Source: 66-474 sp036279975
GTDB taxonomy: Bacteria; Pseudomonadota; Gammaproteobacteria; Xanthomonadales; Rhodanobacteraceae
Reading direction: 5' to 3'
DNA length: 42,750 bases
Assembly (NCBI GenBank): GCA_036279975.1
Contig: DASURP010000073.1
Coordinates: 1 to 42,750, forward strand
The notes under the pieces are model-generated. The model was not told the DNA's origin. It made no database searches and saw nothing but the letters and a program-made list of their open reading frames with translations. The position numbers and the translations under genes are program-made. Of the stretch, positions 20,489 through 28,606 are shown piece after piece. Each line of letters starts with the position of its first letter. Position 1 is the first letter of the stretch.

Positions 20489-20546
20489 TCCAAAGCTCGA
20501 TTGCAGACTTTTGGACGGATCGAAAGCCCGCCCGAGGTGGCTTGAC

Positions 20547-20915
20547 GTGTACAACTCACTTGCCGCAGGTCGACGCCTCGCCACGCAGGTGGTACTGGCA
20601 CAAGCGGCGGCAGCGATCGTCGTCGGGTTGTTGTTTCTGGTCCGGGGCGCGGCGTCTGCCCTGGGTGCGTTCGGCGGAGGCATGGTGGTGGCGATCGGCA
20701 CCGCCTTGCTGGCGCTTCGGGTTTTCAGGCCGCCGCTGGCCCGGGGCGCCGTCACCATGCGGCGGTTCGCGCTGGGGACGTTGCTGAAATGGTTGGTCGT
20801 GCTGGGTGGGTTGTTCCTGATCCTGGTGCGGTTGCGCCTGCCGCCGGTGCCTGTCCTGGTCGGGGCGGGCGTGGCGATGGCGGTCAATTGGCTGCTGTTG
20901 CGGTTCGATATCTGA
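20547..20915 (+). CDS. atpI: ATP synthase accessory protein I
   Basis: Small membrane protein at the head of atp operons that assists c-ring assembly and Mg uptake in some species; it is not part of the finished enzyme. The 122 residues show four hydrophobic stretches (e.g. TQVVLAQAAAAIVVGLLFLV, MVVAIGTALLALRV, LLKWLVVLGGLFLILVRL, VLVGAGVAMAVNWLLL). The GTG start at 20547 is chosen because GAGGTGG lies just upstream and the result matches the family length; the open frame back to 20367 runs through intergenic palindromes. atpB begins 26 bases after the stop. Confidence 0.85.
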   Translation: MYNSLAAGRRLATQVVLAQAAAAIVVGLLFLVRGAASALGAFGGGMVVAIGTALLALRVFRPPLARGAVTMRRFALGTLLKWLVVLGGLFLILVRLRLPPVPVLVGAGVAMAVNWLLLRFDI

Positions 20916-20941
20916 CAACGGATTAGGCTGGAATTCACGGC

Positions 20942-21940
20942 ATGGCGACGCAAGCGGTCCCCACCAGCAGCGAATACATCCTGCACCACCTGACGTATCT
21001 CCAGCTCGATCTGACGAGCTGGAAGATCGTCGTGAATTCGCAGGGCTTCTGGGTGGTCAACATCGACTCGATCTTCTTCTCGATCGTGCTTGGCCTGCTG
21101 TTTGTCGGGATCTTCCGGCCGATCGCGCGGCGCGCCAACAGCGGCGTGCCCGCGCGTTGGCAGAGCTTCGTCGAGCTCGCCATCGAGTTCATCGACGGCC
21201 AGGTCAAGGATTCGTTCCACCGCAAGTCGCAATTCGTGGCGCCGATGGCCCTGCTGCTGGGGCTGTGGGTGCTGTTCATGAACCTGATGGACCTGCTGCC
21301 GGTCGATGCGCTTCCGGTCGCGGCCGGCGCCATGGGCATCGGGCATCTGCGGGTGCTGCCCACCGCGGATCCCATGATCACCATGTCGATGTCGATCACG
21401 GTGTTCTTCCTGTGCCTTTGGTACAGCTTCTACTGCAAGGGCTTCAGGGGCGTCGCCAGGGAGGCCCTGTTCCACCCGTTCGGCAAATGGCTGATGCCGC
21501 TCAATTTCATCCTCAAGGTGGTCGAAGAATTGTCCAAGCCGCTGAGCCTCGGCTTGCGACTTTTCGGCAACATGTACGCGGGTGAAGTAATCTTCATCCT
21601 GCTGGCGGCCTTGACGCTGCGTTACAGTGCGCCGGCCCCCCTCGATGCGGGCCAGACTGCGGCGTTCTTCATTTTCGCGGCGCTGGCGCTGGCGACCGTC
21701 GGCCTGCTTGCCTACGGCAAGGGCAAGTGGTTGCGCGGCTGGCTGCCGTTGGCGTTGCTCGTGGTCATTGCGTTGGGAAGCATCGGCGGCTTCCTGCCGG
21801 CAATCGGCGGCGGCACTTATTACCAGATCCTGTTTGCCACCGGCTGGGGCATTTTCCACTGGCTGATCATCGGCATCCAGGCCTACATCTTCATGGTGCT
21901 GACGGTGGCCTACCTGTCGATGGCCGCCGATCAGCATTGA
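20942..21940 (+). CDS. atpB: ATP synthase subunit a (with insertion)
   Basis: Stator subunit that forms the two proton half-channels beside the c-ring. The critical arginine is R206 in SLGLRLFGNMYAGE, and the C-terminal WGIFHWLIIGIQAYIFMVLT helix is normal. At 332 residues it is about 60 longer than E. coli AtpB (271). The excess is between about residues 227 and 301, just after the Arg-bearing helix: two hydrophobic runs, AAFFIFAALALATVGLLAY and WLPLALLVVIALGSIGGFLP, joined by GKGKWLRG. That would add a membrane hairpin without changing the topology of the rest. The frame is continuous, so it is not a sequencing break. atpE follows after 49 bases. Confidence 0.95.
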   Translation: MATQAVPTSSEYILHHLTYLQLDLTSWKIVVNSQGFWVVNIDSIFFSIVLGLLFVGIFRPIARRANSGVPARWQSFVELAIEFIDGQVKDSFHRKSQFVAPMALLLGLWVLFMNLMDLLPVDALPVAAGAMGIGHLRVLPTADPMITMSMSITVFFLCLWYSFYCKGFRGVAREALFHPFGKWLMPLNFILKVVEELSKPLSLGLRLFGNMYAGEVIFILLAALTLRYSAPAPLDAGQTAAFFIFAALALATVGLLAYGKGKWLRGWLPLALLVVIALGSIGGFLPAIGGGTYYQILFATGWGIFHWLIIGIQAYIFMVLTVAYLSMAADQH

Positions 21941-21989
21941 GCACCTGCTTTTTTATCGCAGTTCAACCCAAGCACTACGGAGACACACA

Positions 21990-22283
21990 ATGGATATCAG
22001 CGCACTGGCCAGTGTTGCGGGCTTCACCGCCCTGGCTGCGGGTTTCATGCTCGGCCTCGCCGGCATCGGCGCCGCCATCGGCATGGGCTTGATGGGCGGC
22101 AAGTTCCTCGAAAGCGCGGCGCGCCAGCCGGAACTGGTGCCGATGTTGCAGGGCCGCATGTTCCTGCTGGTCGGCCTGATCGACGCGATCCCGATCATCG
22201 GCGTGGGCATCGGCCTGTACCTGCTGTTCGTGGATCCGTTCCACGCGAAGCTGTTGCACGACATGGCAGCGGCGGCGAAGTGA
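21990..22283 (+). CDS. atpE: ATP synthase subunit c
   Basis: Proteolipid of the rotating ring, 97 residues, two helices joined by the polar loop ARQPE. The proton-carrying carboxylate is D65 in LVGLIDAIPIIGVG. The first helix has the Gly/Ala pattern LGLAGIGAAIGMGLMGGK. It is longer than the E. coli protein (79) because of extra residues at both ends, including a C-terminal DPFHAKLLHDMAAAAK tail. GGAG lies 9 bases before the ATG. The isolated GGA-rich spacing fits the strong translation that this multi-copy subunit needs. It does not use the Na-type Glu. Confidence 0.96.
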   Translation: MDISALASVAGFTALAAGFMLGLAGIGAAIGMGLMGGKFLESAARQPELVPMLQGRMFLLVGLIDAIPIIGVGIGLYLLFVDPFHAKLLHDMAAAAK

Positions 22284-22336
22284 CGCCACGCAAGCGACGG
22301 CATCATTGAGTTGAGTTACGCGAGAGGATTGCGACC

Positions 22337-22807
22337 GTGAGCCTGAATGCCACGCTCATCGCCCAGGTAATTGTCTTCCTGATACTTACCTGGTTCACGA
22401 TGAAATACATCTGGCCGCCGATCGTCACGGCCATGGACGAGCGCGCCAAGCGCATCGCCGAGGGCCTCGATGCGGCCGACCGTGCCCGCAAGGAACTGGC
22501 TGACGCCGACACGCGTGCCGCCGACGAGGTCAAGAGGGCGCGTGCGGAAGCCGCCATGATCATCGAGCGCGCGAACCAGCAAGCCGGACAGATCGTCGAC
22601 AAGGCGCGCACCGACGCCGTGCAGGAAACGACGCGACAAAAGGCCGCGGCGCTGGCCGACATCGACAACATGGCCCACCGTGCGCGTGCCGAACTGCGCA
22701 GCCAGGTGGCGGCGCTGGCGGTCCAGGGCGCCGAGAAGATCCTCGGTCGCGAGGTCGACGCCGGCACCCACAAGGCCCTGCTCGACGAGCTGGTCGCGGG
22801 AATTTGA
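22337..22807 (+). CDS. atpF: ATP synthase subunit b
   Basis: Peripheral stalk subunit: one N-terminal membrane helix (about 5-25, IAQVIVFLILTWFTMKYIW) and a long polar coiled coil through residue 140 that reaches subunit delta. The 156 residues match E. coli length exactly. The start is GTG at 22337, which gives SLNAT as in E. coli NLNAT, preceded by GAGAGGA. The WPP motif after the helix is conserved. Unusually it is followed by 153 bases before atpH, occupied by a small open frame. Confidence 0.96.
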   Translation: MSLNATLIAQVIVFLILTWFTMKYIWPPIVTAMDERAKRIAEGLDAADRARKELADADTRAADEVKRARAEAAMIIERANQQAGQIVDKARTDAVQETTRQKAAALADIDNMAHRARAELRSQVAALAVQGAEKILGREVDAGTHKALLDELVAGI

Positions 22808-22808
22808 C

Positions 22809-22964
22809 ATGGTTGCCGGGAATATTCATGCACAGCGAGTGTGTTGCTCCCTTGAGCCAGGGGGGGCGCGCATCCTGCGTGGCGGGATTCGCCGGGATTG
22901 TGGAGGAATGGAGCTGTCACGCGCGACCATCGTGGTCGTCCTGCCGCGGAGAGTCGCGTCGTGA
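22809..22964 (+). CDS. Possible small ORF between atpF and atpH
   Basis: A 51-codon frame starts one base after the atpF stop and its TGA overlaps the atpH GTG start as GTGA (22961-22964), so it fills the gap exactly. I recognise no relative. The middle is Cys- and Gly-rich (CCSLEPGGARILRGG), then a Val-rich run ATIVVVLPRRVAS. Its internal ATG at 22908 has GGAGGA directly before it. It could encode a peptide or only serve to deliver ribosomes to atpH; it may equally be chance. Confidence 0.35.
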   Translation: MVAGNIHAQRVCCSLEPGGARILRGGIRRDCGGMELSRATIVVVLPRRVAS

Positions 22965-23494
22965 CGCAGCCCTTGACCCTTGCCCGCCCCTATGCACGCG
23001 CCGCGTTCGAAATCGCGGCCGCACACGGCACGCAGGCCGAGTGGGCGGAGCAACTTGCGTTCGCGGCGGAAGTCGCGGCCGTGCCACGCGTCGTCGCCCT
23101 GTTCGGCGATCCGCGCGTGTCCACCGGGGCGCTGGCGTCGCTGTTCGTGCGCGCGGGCGGGGCGGACGACTCGGCGTTCATGCGTTTTCTTGGCATACTC
23201 GCCGACAACCACCGCCTGCGCGAACTGCCGGAAATCGCCGCGCTGTTCGAGCAGATGAAGCGCGACGCCGAACACGTGCTGAAGGTCAAGGTGCGCAGCG
23301 CGGTGCCGCTGGACGATGCCGAGGCCGCGCGCCTGGTGGAGGCGCTGAAGCGCCGCTTCGGAAGCGATATCCAGCTCGAGCGCAGCGTTGATCCCGCGGT
23401 GCTCGGGGGTGCGGTGATCGACGCGGGCGAAACCGTGATCGATGGATCGCTGAAGAGCCGCCTCGCCAAACTCGAAACCGCGTTGATGCAGTAG
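22961..23494 (+). CDS. atpH: ATP synthase subunit delta
   Basis: Links F1 alpha to the b stalk. The 177-residue length equals the E. coli protein. LTLARPYARAAFEIA is the standard N terminus, and GGAVIDAGETVIDGSLKSRLAKL is the conserved C-terminal region. The GTG start at 22961 is chosen over the in-frame TTG at 22898 because it gives the family N terminus and has GGAGAG about 9 bases upstream. It overlaps the stop of a small open frame by 4 bases. A REP-type palindrome follows the stop, within the operon. Confidence 0.95.
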   Translation: MTQPLTLARPYARAAFEIAAAHGTQAEWAEQLAFAAEVAAVPRVVALFGDPRVSTGALASLFVRAGGADDSAFMRFLGILADNHRLRELPEIAALFEQMKRDAEHVLKVKVRSAVPLDDAEAARLVEALKRRFGSDIQLERSVDPAVLGGAVIDAGETVIDGSLKSRLAKLETALMQ

Positions 23495-23505
23495 GGGCGG
23501 GAACT

Positions 23506-23552
23506 GTAGGAGCGAGCTTGCTCGCGACCATCGCCTGCAGGCAGGCTCCTAC
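23506..23552. repeat. GTAGGAGC-family palindrome, copy A
   Basis: GTAGGAGC (23506-23513) pairs with GCTCCTAC (23545-23552); the interior GCGAGCTTGCTCGC forms a further hairpin. It lies between atpH and atpA. This is the REP type widespread in Pseudomonas and relatives. Three more copies occur in this window. Confidence 0.85.
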
Positions 23553-23622
23553 CAAAAGTTGGACACACGCAGCAATTGGCGATGCCGGTGCCCCGAGGCA
23601 CCGATAAACAGGAATCCAAGCA

Positions 23623-25170
23623 ATGGCCACCACACTCAATCCTTCCGAAATCTCGGAACTGATCCGCACCCGCATCGAGCAGTTCAAGCTCTCGGCGGAA
23701 ACCCGCAACGAAGGCACCCTGACCAGCGTGTCGGACGGCATCGTGCGCATCCATGGCCTGAACGACGTGATGGCCGGCGAGATGATCGAGCTGCCCGGCG
23801 ATACCTATGCGCTGGCGCTGAACCTCGAGCGCGACTCGGTCGGCGCGGTGGTGCTCGGCAAGTACGAGCATCTCTCCGAAGGCGACACCGCCAAGACCAC
23901 CGGCCGTATCCTGGAAGTGCCGGTGGGCCCGGAAATGCTGGGCCGCGTGGTGGATGGACTCGGCAACCCGATCGACGGCAAGGGTCCGGTCAACACCCCC
24001 CTGTCCTCGCCGGTGGAAAAGGTCGCGCCGGGCGTGATCTGGCGCCAGTCGGTGTCGCAGCCGGTGCAGACCGGCTACAAGTCGGTGGACTCGATGATTC
24101 CGATTGGCCGTGGCCAGCGCGAACTGGTGATCGGCGACCGCCAAACCGGCAAGACCGCACTCACGGTCGACACCATCATCAACCAGAAGGGCACCGGCGT
24201 GAAGTGCATCTACGTCGCGATCGGGCAGAAGCAGTCCTCGATCGCCAACGTGGTGCGCAAGCTGGAAGAGCACGACGCGCTCAAGCACACCATCATCGTC
24301 GCGGCTTCGGCTTCCGACTCGGCGACCATGCAATACATCGCGCCGTACGCCGGTTGCGCGATGGGCGAATACTTCCGCGACCACGGCGAAGACGCGCTGA
24401 TCATCTACGACGATCTGACCAAGCAGGCATGGGCGTACCGTCAGATCTCGTTGCTGCTGCGCCGTCCGCCGGGCCGCGAGGCGTACCCGGGTGACGTGTT
24501 CTATTTGCACTCGCGCCTGCTGGAACGCGCGGCGCGCGTCAACGCCGAATACGTCGAGAAGGAGACGAGTGGCGAAGTGAAGGGCAAGACCGGTTCGCTG
24601 ACCGCGCTGCCGATCATCGAGACGCAGGCCGGCGACGTGTCCGCGTTCGTGCCGACCAACGTGATCTCGATCACCGACGGCCAGATCTTCCTCGAGACCG
24701 ACCTGTTCAACGCCGGCATCCGCCCGGCCGTGAACGCCGGCATCTCGGTGTCGCGTGTGGGCGGTGCGGCCCAGACCAAGATCGTCAAGAAGCTCTCGGG
24801 TGGCGTGAAGCTGGCGCTGGCGCAATACCGCGAGCTGGCGGCGTTCGCGCAATTCGCCTCCGACCTCGACGCCGTCACCCGCGCCCAGCTGGAGCGCGGC
24901 CAACGCGTCACCGAGCTGATGAAACAGAAGCAATACGCGCCGCTCTCGATCGCGCAGTTGGCGGTGTCACTGTACGCGGCCGAGAAAGGTTACCTGGACG
25001 ACCTGCCGATCGCGCAGATCCTGCCGTTCGAACACGCGTTGCACCAGTTCATGGAATCCAGCCACGGCGAATTGATGCACAAGATCGTCGAGACCGGCGA
25101 CTGGAACGCCGATATCGAAGGCACCTTCAAGGCGGCGCTGGACGAGTTCAAGAAGACCGGGTCTTGGTGA
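23623..25170 (+). CDS. atpA: ATP synthase subunit alpha
   Basis: Regulatory, non-catalytic nucleotide-binding subunit of F1. The 515 residues carry Walker A GDRQTGKT at 171-178, IYVAIGQKQSS, and the ending TGSW. MATTLNPSEISELIRTRI is the expected N terminus. The Arg finger region SISRVGG-like SVSRVGGAAQ is present. It lies after a palindromic repeat in the operon, and another lies between it and atpG. Codon use and length are ordinary. Confidence 0.98.
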   Translation: MATTLNPSEISELIRTRIEQFKLSAETRNEGTLTSVSDGIVRIHGLNDVMAGEMIELPGDTYALALNLERDSVGAVVLGKYEHLSEGDTAKTTGRILEVPVGPEMLGRVVDGLGNPIDGKGPVNTPLSSPVEKVAPGVIWRQSVSQPVQTGYKSVDSMIPIGRGQRELVIGDRQTGKTALTVDTIINQKGTGVKCIYVAIGQKQSSIANVVRKLEEHDALKHTIIVAASASDSATMQYIAPYAGCAMGEYFRDHGEDALIIYDDLTKQAWAYRQISLLLRRPPGREAYPGDVFYLHSRLLERAARVNAEYVEKETSGEVKGKTGSLTALPIIETQAGDVSAFVPTNVISITDGQIFLETDLFNAGIRPAVNAGISVSRVGGAAQTKIVKKLSGGVKLALAQYRELAAFAQFASDLDAVTRAQLERGQRVTELMKQKQYAPLSIAQLAVSLYAAEKGYLDDLPIAQILPFEHALHQFMESSHGELMHKIVETGDWNADIEGTFKAALDEFKKTGSW

Positions 25171-25177
25171 TGAGGCC

Positions 25178-25225
25178 GTAGGAGCCTGGCCCGCGGGCGA
25201 CCGTCGCGCGCAGGCGCGCTCCTAC
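25178..25225. repeat. GTAGGAGC-family palindrome, copy B
   Basis: GTAGGAGC (25178-25185) pairs with GCTCCTAC (25218-25225) around a CG-rich interior. It lies between atpA and atpG, leaving only 16 bases before the atpG ATG, so it sits close to the atpG ribosome binding site. Confidence 0.85.
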
Positions 25226-25241
25226 AACAGCAGGAAACGAC

Positions 25242-26162
25242 ATGGCAGGCGCAAGAGAAATCCGGACCAAGATCAAGAGCGTCGCGAACACCCGCAAGGT
25301 GACCAGCGCGTTGCAGATGGTGTCGGCATCCAAGATCCGGCGTGCGCAGGACCTGATGCGTACCTCGCGGCCGTATGCGTTGCACATGCGCAACGTGGTT
25401 GCACACATCGCACAGGCGTCGCCGGACTACCAGCACCCGGCGCTCAAGGAACGCGAGATCAAGCATGTCTGCTACCTCGTCGTTTCGACCGATCGCGGCC
25501 TGTGCGGGGGCCTGAACGCCAACCTGTTCCGCAAGGTGCTGGCGGACATCCACGGCTGGCAGCAAAAGGGCGTCGGCGTCGAGATCATCGCGATCGGCCA
25601 GAAGGCCGCGCAGTTCTTCCGCCACATCAAGGTGGACATGGTCGGCACGCTCACGCACCTCGGCGACCACCCACGCCTGGAAAAACTGATCGGCGTGATG
25701 AAGATCGCCGACGACGGTTTCATGCAGGGCAGGCTCGACCGCATCTATCTTTGCTACAACCAGTTCATCAACACGATGACCCAGCGCGCGACCGTCGATG
25801 TGTTGCTGCCGTTGCCCGCCGTGGCCGAGGAAATCAAGGCCGCCAAGGGTGACGAGCTGCACCCGACCTCGGGCGAAGCCAGGGTCGAGCGCGCGACCAG
25901 TTGGGATTACCTGTACGAGCCGGACGCGGAGACCGTGATCCGGCACGTGCTGAACCGTTATTTCGAGGCGATGGTGTACCACGCCACGCTGGAGAACCTG
26001 GCCAGCGAGCATGCGGCGCGGATGGTCGCGATGAAGGCCGCCTCCGACAACGCCACCAAGGCCATCAACACCCTGACGCTGATCTACAACAAGGCGCGCC
26101 AGGCGGCCATCACCCAGGAAATTTCCGAGATCGTCGGCGGCGCCGCGGCGGTCGGCGGCTGA
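25242..26162 (+). CDS. atpG: ATP synthase subunit gamma
   Basis: Central rotor shaft of F1. At 306 residues it is slightly longer than the E. coli subunit (287). The N-terminal MAGAREIRTKIKSVANTRKV coiled-coil start, STDRGLCGGLNANLF and the C-terminal ASDNATKAINTLTLIYNKAR are all diagnostic. An insertion around residues 195-215 (AKGDELHPTSGEARVERA) accounts for the extra length. It is preceded by palindrome copy B and followed by a larger multi-hairpin repeat before atpD. Confidence 0.97.
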   Translation: MAGAREIRTKIKSVANTRKVTSALQMVSASKIRRAQDLMRTSRPYALHMRNVVAHIAQASPDYQHPALKEREIKHVCYLVVSTDRGLCGGLNANLFRKVLADIHGWQQKGVGVEIIAIGQKAAQFFRHIKVDMVGTLTHLGDHPRLEKLIGVMKIADDGFMQGRLDRIYLCYNQFINTMTQRATVDVLLPLPAVAEEIKAAKGDELHPTSGEARVERATSWDYLYEPDAETVIRHVLNRYFEAMVYHATLENLASEHAARMVAMKAASDNATKAINTLTLIYNKARQAAITQEISEIVGGAAAVGG

Positions 26163-26172
26163 TTTTGATTTT

Positions 26173-26285
26173 CCTTCTCCCTCCGGGAGAAGGTGGCGCG
26201 AAGCGCCGGATGAGGGTTCGAATTGGCCGCGACGTTGCGGTACAGCCGAACCCTCACCCCTGCCCCTCTCCCGGAGGGAGAGGGG
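26173..26285. repeat. Multi-hairpin repeat between atpG and atpD
   Basis: Four paired blocks: CCTTCTCCC with GGGAGAAGG (26173-26193), GGCGC with GCGCC around GAA (26195-26207), TGAGGGTTCG with CGAACCCTCA (26211-26220 with 26247-26256) closing the centre, and CCCCTCTCCC with GGGAGAGGGG (26263-26285). The result is a clover-like fold about 113 bases long. Similar CTCTCCC/GGGAGAG repeats are frequent in Xanthomonas-type genomes. It ends 31 bases before the atpD ATG. Confidence 0.8.
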
Positions 26286-26315
26286 TTCATCAATATCTGG
26301 ATTGAGGACAACACA

Positions 26316-27758
26316 ATGAGCCAGGGCAAGATCGTTCAAATCATCGGCGCGGTGGTCGACGTCGAGTTCCCGCGCGACGCGGTGCCGAAGGTTTATGACG
26401 CGCTCAAGGTGCAAGGCACCGCGGTCACGCTGGAAGTCCAGCAGCAGTTGGGCGATGGTGTGGTGCGCACGATCGCGCTGGGTTCCACCGACGGGCTGAA
26501 GCGCAACCTCGAGGTCACCAACACCGGCGCGTACATCAAGGTGCCGGTCGGCAAGGCCACGCTGGGCCGCATCATGAACGTGCTGGGCGAGCCGATCGAC
26601 GAGCGCGGCGCGGTCAATGCCGAACAGCAGTGGGAAATCCACCGCTCCGCGCCGTCCTATGAAGACCAGGCCGCGGCCAACGAGCTGCTGGAAACCGGCA
26701 TCAAGGTCATCGACCTGATGTGTCCGTTCGCCAAGGGCGGCAAGGTCGGCCTGTTCGGCGGCGCGGGCGTCGGCAAGACCGTGACCATGCTGGAACTGAT
26801 CAACAACATCGCGACCCAGCACTCGGGCCTGTCGGTGTTCGCCGGCGTCGGCGAGCGCACCCGCGAGGGCAACGACTTCTACCACGAGATGATCGAGGCC
26901 GGCGTCGTCAAGCCCGACAACTTCCCCGAGTCGAAAGTGGCGATGGTGTACGGCCAGATGAACGAGCCGCCGGGCAACCGCCTGCGCGTCGCGCTGACCG
27001 GCCTGACCATGGCCGAATACTTCCGCGACGAAAAGGACGCGTCCGGCAAGGGTCGCGACGTGCTGCTGTTCATCGACAACATCTACCGCTACACGCTGGC
27101 CGGTACCGAAGTATCGGCGCTGCTCGGCCGCATGCCGTCGGCGGTGGGCTACCAGCCCACGCTCGCCGACGAAATGGGCCGCCTGCAGGAACGCATCACC
27201 TCCACCAAGACCGGTTCGATCACGTCCATCCAGGCCGTCTACGTGCCGGCCGACGACTACACCGATCCGTCGCCCGCGACCACCTTCGCGCACCTGGATT
27301 CGACCGTGGCGTTGTCGCGCGACATCGCCTCGCTCGGCATTTATCCCGCGGTCGATCCGCTGGCTTCGACCTCGCGCCAGCTCGATCCGCTGGTGATCGG
27401 CCAGGAACACTACGACGTCGCGCGCAAGGTGCAGGGCACCCTGCAGCGTTACAAGGAACTGAAGGACATCATTGCGATCCTGGGCATGGATGAGCTTTCC
27501 GAAGAGGACAAGCAGGCCGTGTACCGTGCGCGCAAGTGCGAGCGTTTCTTCTCGCAGCCGTTCCACGTCGCGGAAGTGTTCACCGGCTCGCCCGGCAAGT
27601 ACGTGCCGCTGAAGGAAACCATCCGCGCGTTCAAGATGATCGTCGAGGGTGAAGTGGACCACTTGCCCGAGCAGGCGTTCTACATGGTCGGCGGCATCGA
27701 GGACGCCATCAAGAAGGGTGAGCAGATGAACGCCGCCGGCGAGAAGAAAGCCGCGTGA
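26316..27758 (+). CDS. atpD: ATP synthase subunit beta
   Basis: Catalytic subunit of F1. The 480 residues carry Walker A GGAGVGKT at 148-155, LFGGAG before it, GERTREGNDF and the DELSEEDK loop near the end. MSQGKIVQIIGAVVDVEFPR is the standard N terminus, which fixes the ATG at 26316. The frame stays open upstream because the repeat before it reads in frame (LTPAPLPEGEG), but that is not part of the protein. GAGGA lies 9 bases before the ATG. Confidence 0.98.
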   Translation: MSQGKIVQIIGAVVDVEFPRDAVPKVYDALKVQGTAVTLEVQQQLGDGVVRTIALGSTDGLKRNLEVTNTGAYIKVPVGKATLGRIMNVLGEPIDERGAVNAEQQWEIHRSAPSYEDQAAANELLETGIKVIDLMCPFAKGGKVGLFGGAGVGKTVTMLELINNIATQHSGLSVFAGVGERTREGNDFYHEMIEAGVVKPDNFPESKVAMVYGQMNEPPGNRLRVALTGLTMAEYFRDEKDASGKGRDVLLFIDNIYRYTLAGTEVSALLGRMPSAVGYQPTLADEMGRLQERITSTKTGSITSIQAVYVPADDYTDPSPATTFAHLDSTVALSRDIASLGIYPAVDPLASTSRQLDPLVIGQEHYDVARKVQGTLQRYKELKDIIAILGMDELSEEDKQAVYRARKCERFFSQPFHVAEVFTGSPGKYVPLKETIRAFKMIVEGEVDHLPEQAFYMVGGIEDAIKKGEQMNAAGEKKAA

Positions 27759-27791
27759 GAGGAGCGGTAAAGGGCCAATGGTGAAGGGCAA

Positions 27792-27890
27792 AGGGTAGGA
27801 GCAAGCGCGAAAGCGGACTTTCGCTTCGCTCTTTACCCTATACAGGCCGCGCGGCGGCCGACTTCTCCCTTTACAGCCCGCGAAGCGGGC
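27792..27890. repeat. Repeat hairpins between atpD and atpC
   Basis: AGGGTA (27792-27797) pairs with TACCCT (27834-27839) enclosing GCGAAAG/CTTTCGC (27807-27824); then GGCCG/CGGCC (27845-27859) and GCCCGC/GCGGGC around GAA (27876-27890). The last two hairpins are each followed by CGACTTC, so they look like a tandem pair. They occupy most of the 166 bases between atpD and atpC. Confidence 0.7.
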
Positions 27891-27924
27891 GACTTCCCAC
27901 AAGGCGAGCAGAGCGAGCAAAGAA

Positions 27925-28347
27925 ATGGCTACCATCCGTTGCGACATCGTCAGTGCCGAAGCCAACATCTTCCATGGTGAGGCGACGCTGGTCATCGCCA
28001 GCGGCGAAGCCGGCGAGTTGGGTATCGCGCCGCGCCACGAGCCGCTGCTGACGCGCCTGAAGCCGGGCCAGGTCGAGGTGATCGGCGAGGACGGCAAGCG
28101 CCAGGGCTACTACGTTTCCGGCGGTATCCTCGAGGTGCAGCCGAACGTGGTCACGGTGCTGGCCGACACCGCGCTGCGCGCCGACGAAATCGACGAGGCT
28201 TCGGTCAAACGCGCCAAGGAAGAAGCCGAGCGCATGCTGGAAAATCGTGGCGACGCCAAGACCGTCGAACAGGCGCAGGAACAGCTCATCCAGGCCCTGG
28301 CGCAGTTGTCCGCGCTGGAGCGCCTGCGCAAGAACCTGCAACACTGA
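27925..28347 (+). CDS. atpC: ATP synthase subunit epsilon
   Basis: Inhibitory rotor subunit. The 140 residues consist of an N-terminal beta-sandwich (TIRCDIVSAEANIFHGEATLV, GELGIAPRHEPLLTRLKPG) and two C-terminal helices (from ADEIDEASVKRAKEEAERML onward). GELGIxPxHxPLLT is diagnostic. A binding site is indistinct (GAGCAAAGAA before the ATG). It closes the operon; I see no clear intrinsic terminator after it, only a GC-rich stretch with TTTTATT. Confidence 0.96.
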   Translation: MATIRCDIVSAEANIFHGEATLVIASGEAGELGIAPRHEPLLTRLKPGQVEVIGEDGKRQGYYVSGGILEVQPNVVTVLADTALRADEIDEASVKRAKEEAERMLENRGDAKTVEQAQEQLIQALAQLSALERLRKNLQH

Positions 28348-28606
28348 CGCGCGCGGCGTTTTATTCGTCATCCCGGCGAAAGCCGAAACCCTGGGCCTTT
28401 CCCGTCCGCCAAAACCGCCAGCCATGGTCGAGAGTTCCGTGGTGGCGCAGGCCGGGTGGGGGCCCGATGCTTCGCGCACGGCCCTTCATCATGTCGGGGC
28501 GGGACCTGCGCCGGGGCAGGCCACCGCCGCACCGGGCACGCCCTCAGCCACTTGCCGCCGGGCGCGCGATGCGCCAATGTTGCGCGACCGACTGGAGACC
28601 GGATCC
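28348..28606. other. atpC-glmU gap with a decayed repeat
   Basis: At 28368-28390 the gap begins with GTCATCCCGGCGAAAGCCG, matching the first arm of the repeat type seen at 20303 but without a good second arm. The remainder is GC-rich with GGCGC/GCGCC (28561-28575) close to the glmU start. I see no gene or clear promoter here. Confidence 0.4.

Noticed and set aside
24990..28097. Very long minus-strand open frame (over 1000 codons) opposite atpA, atpG, atpD and atpC
   Set aside because: It mirrors the codon structure of the plus-strand atp genes; its translation is Arg/Asp/His-rich low-complexity sequence. High GC content makes such antisense frames common.
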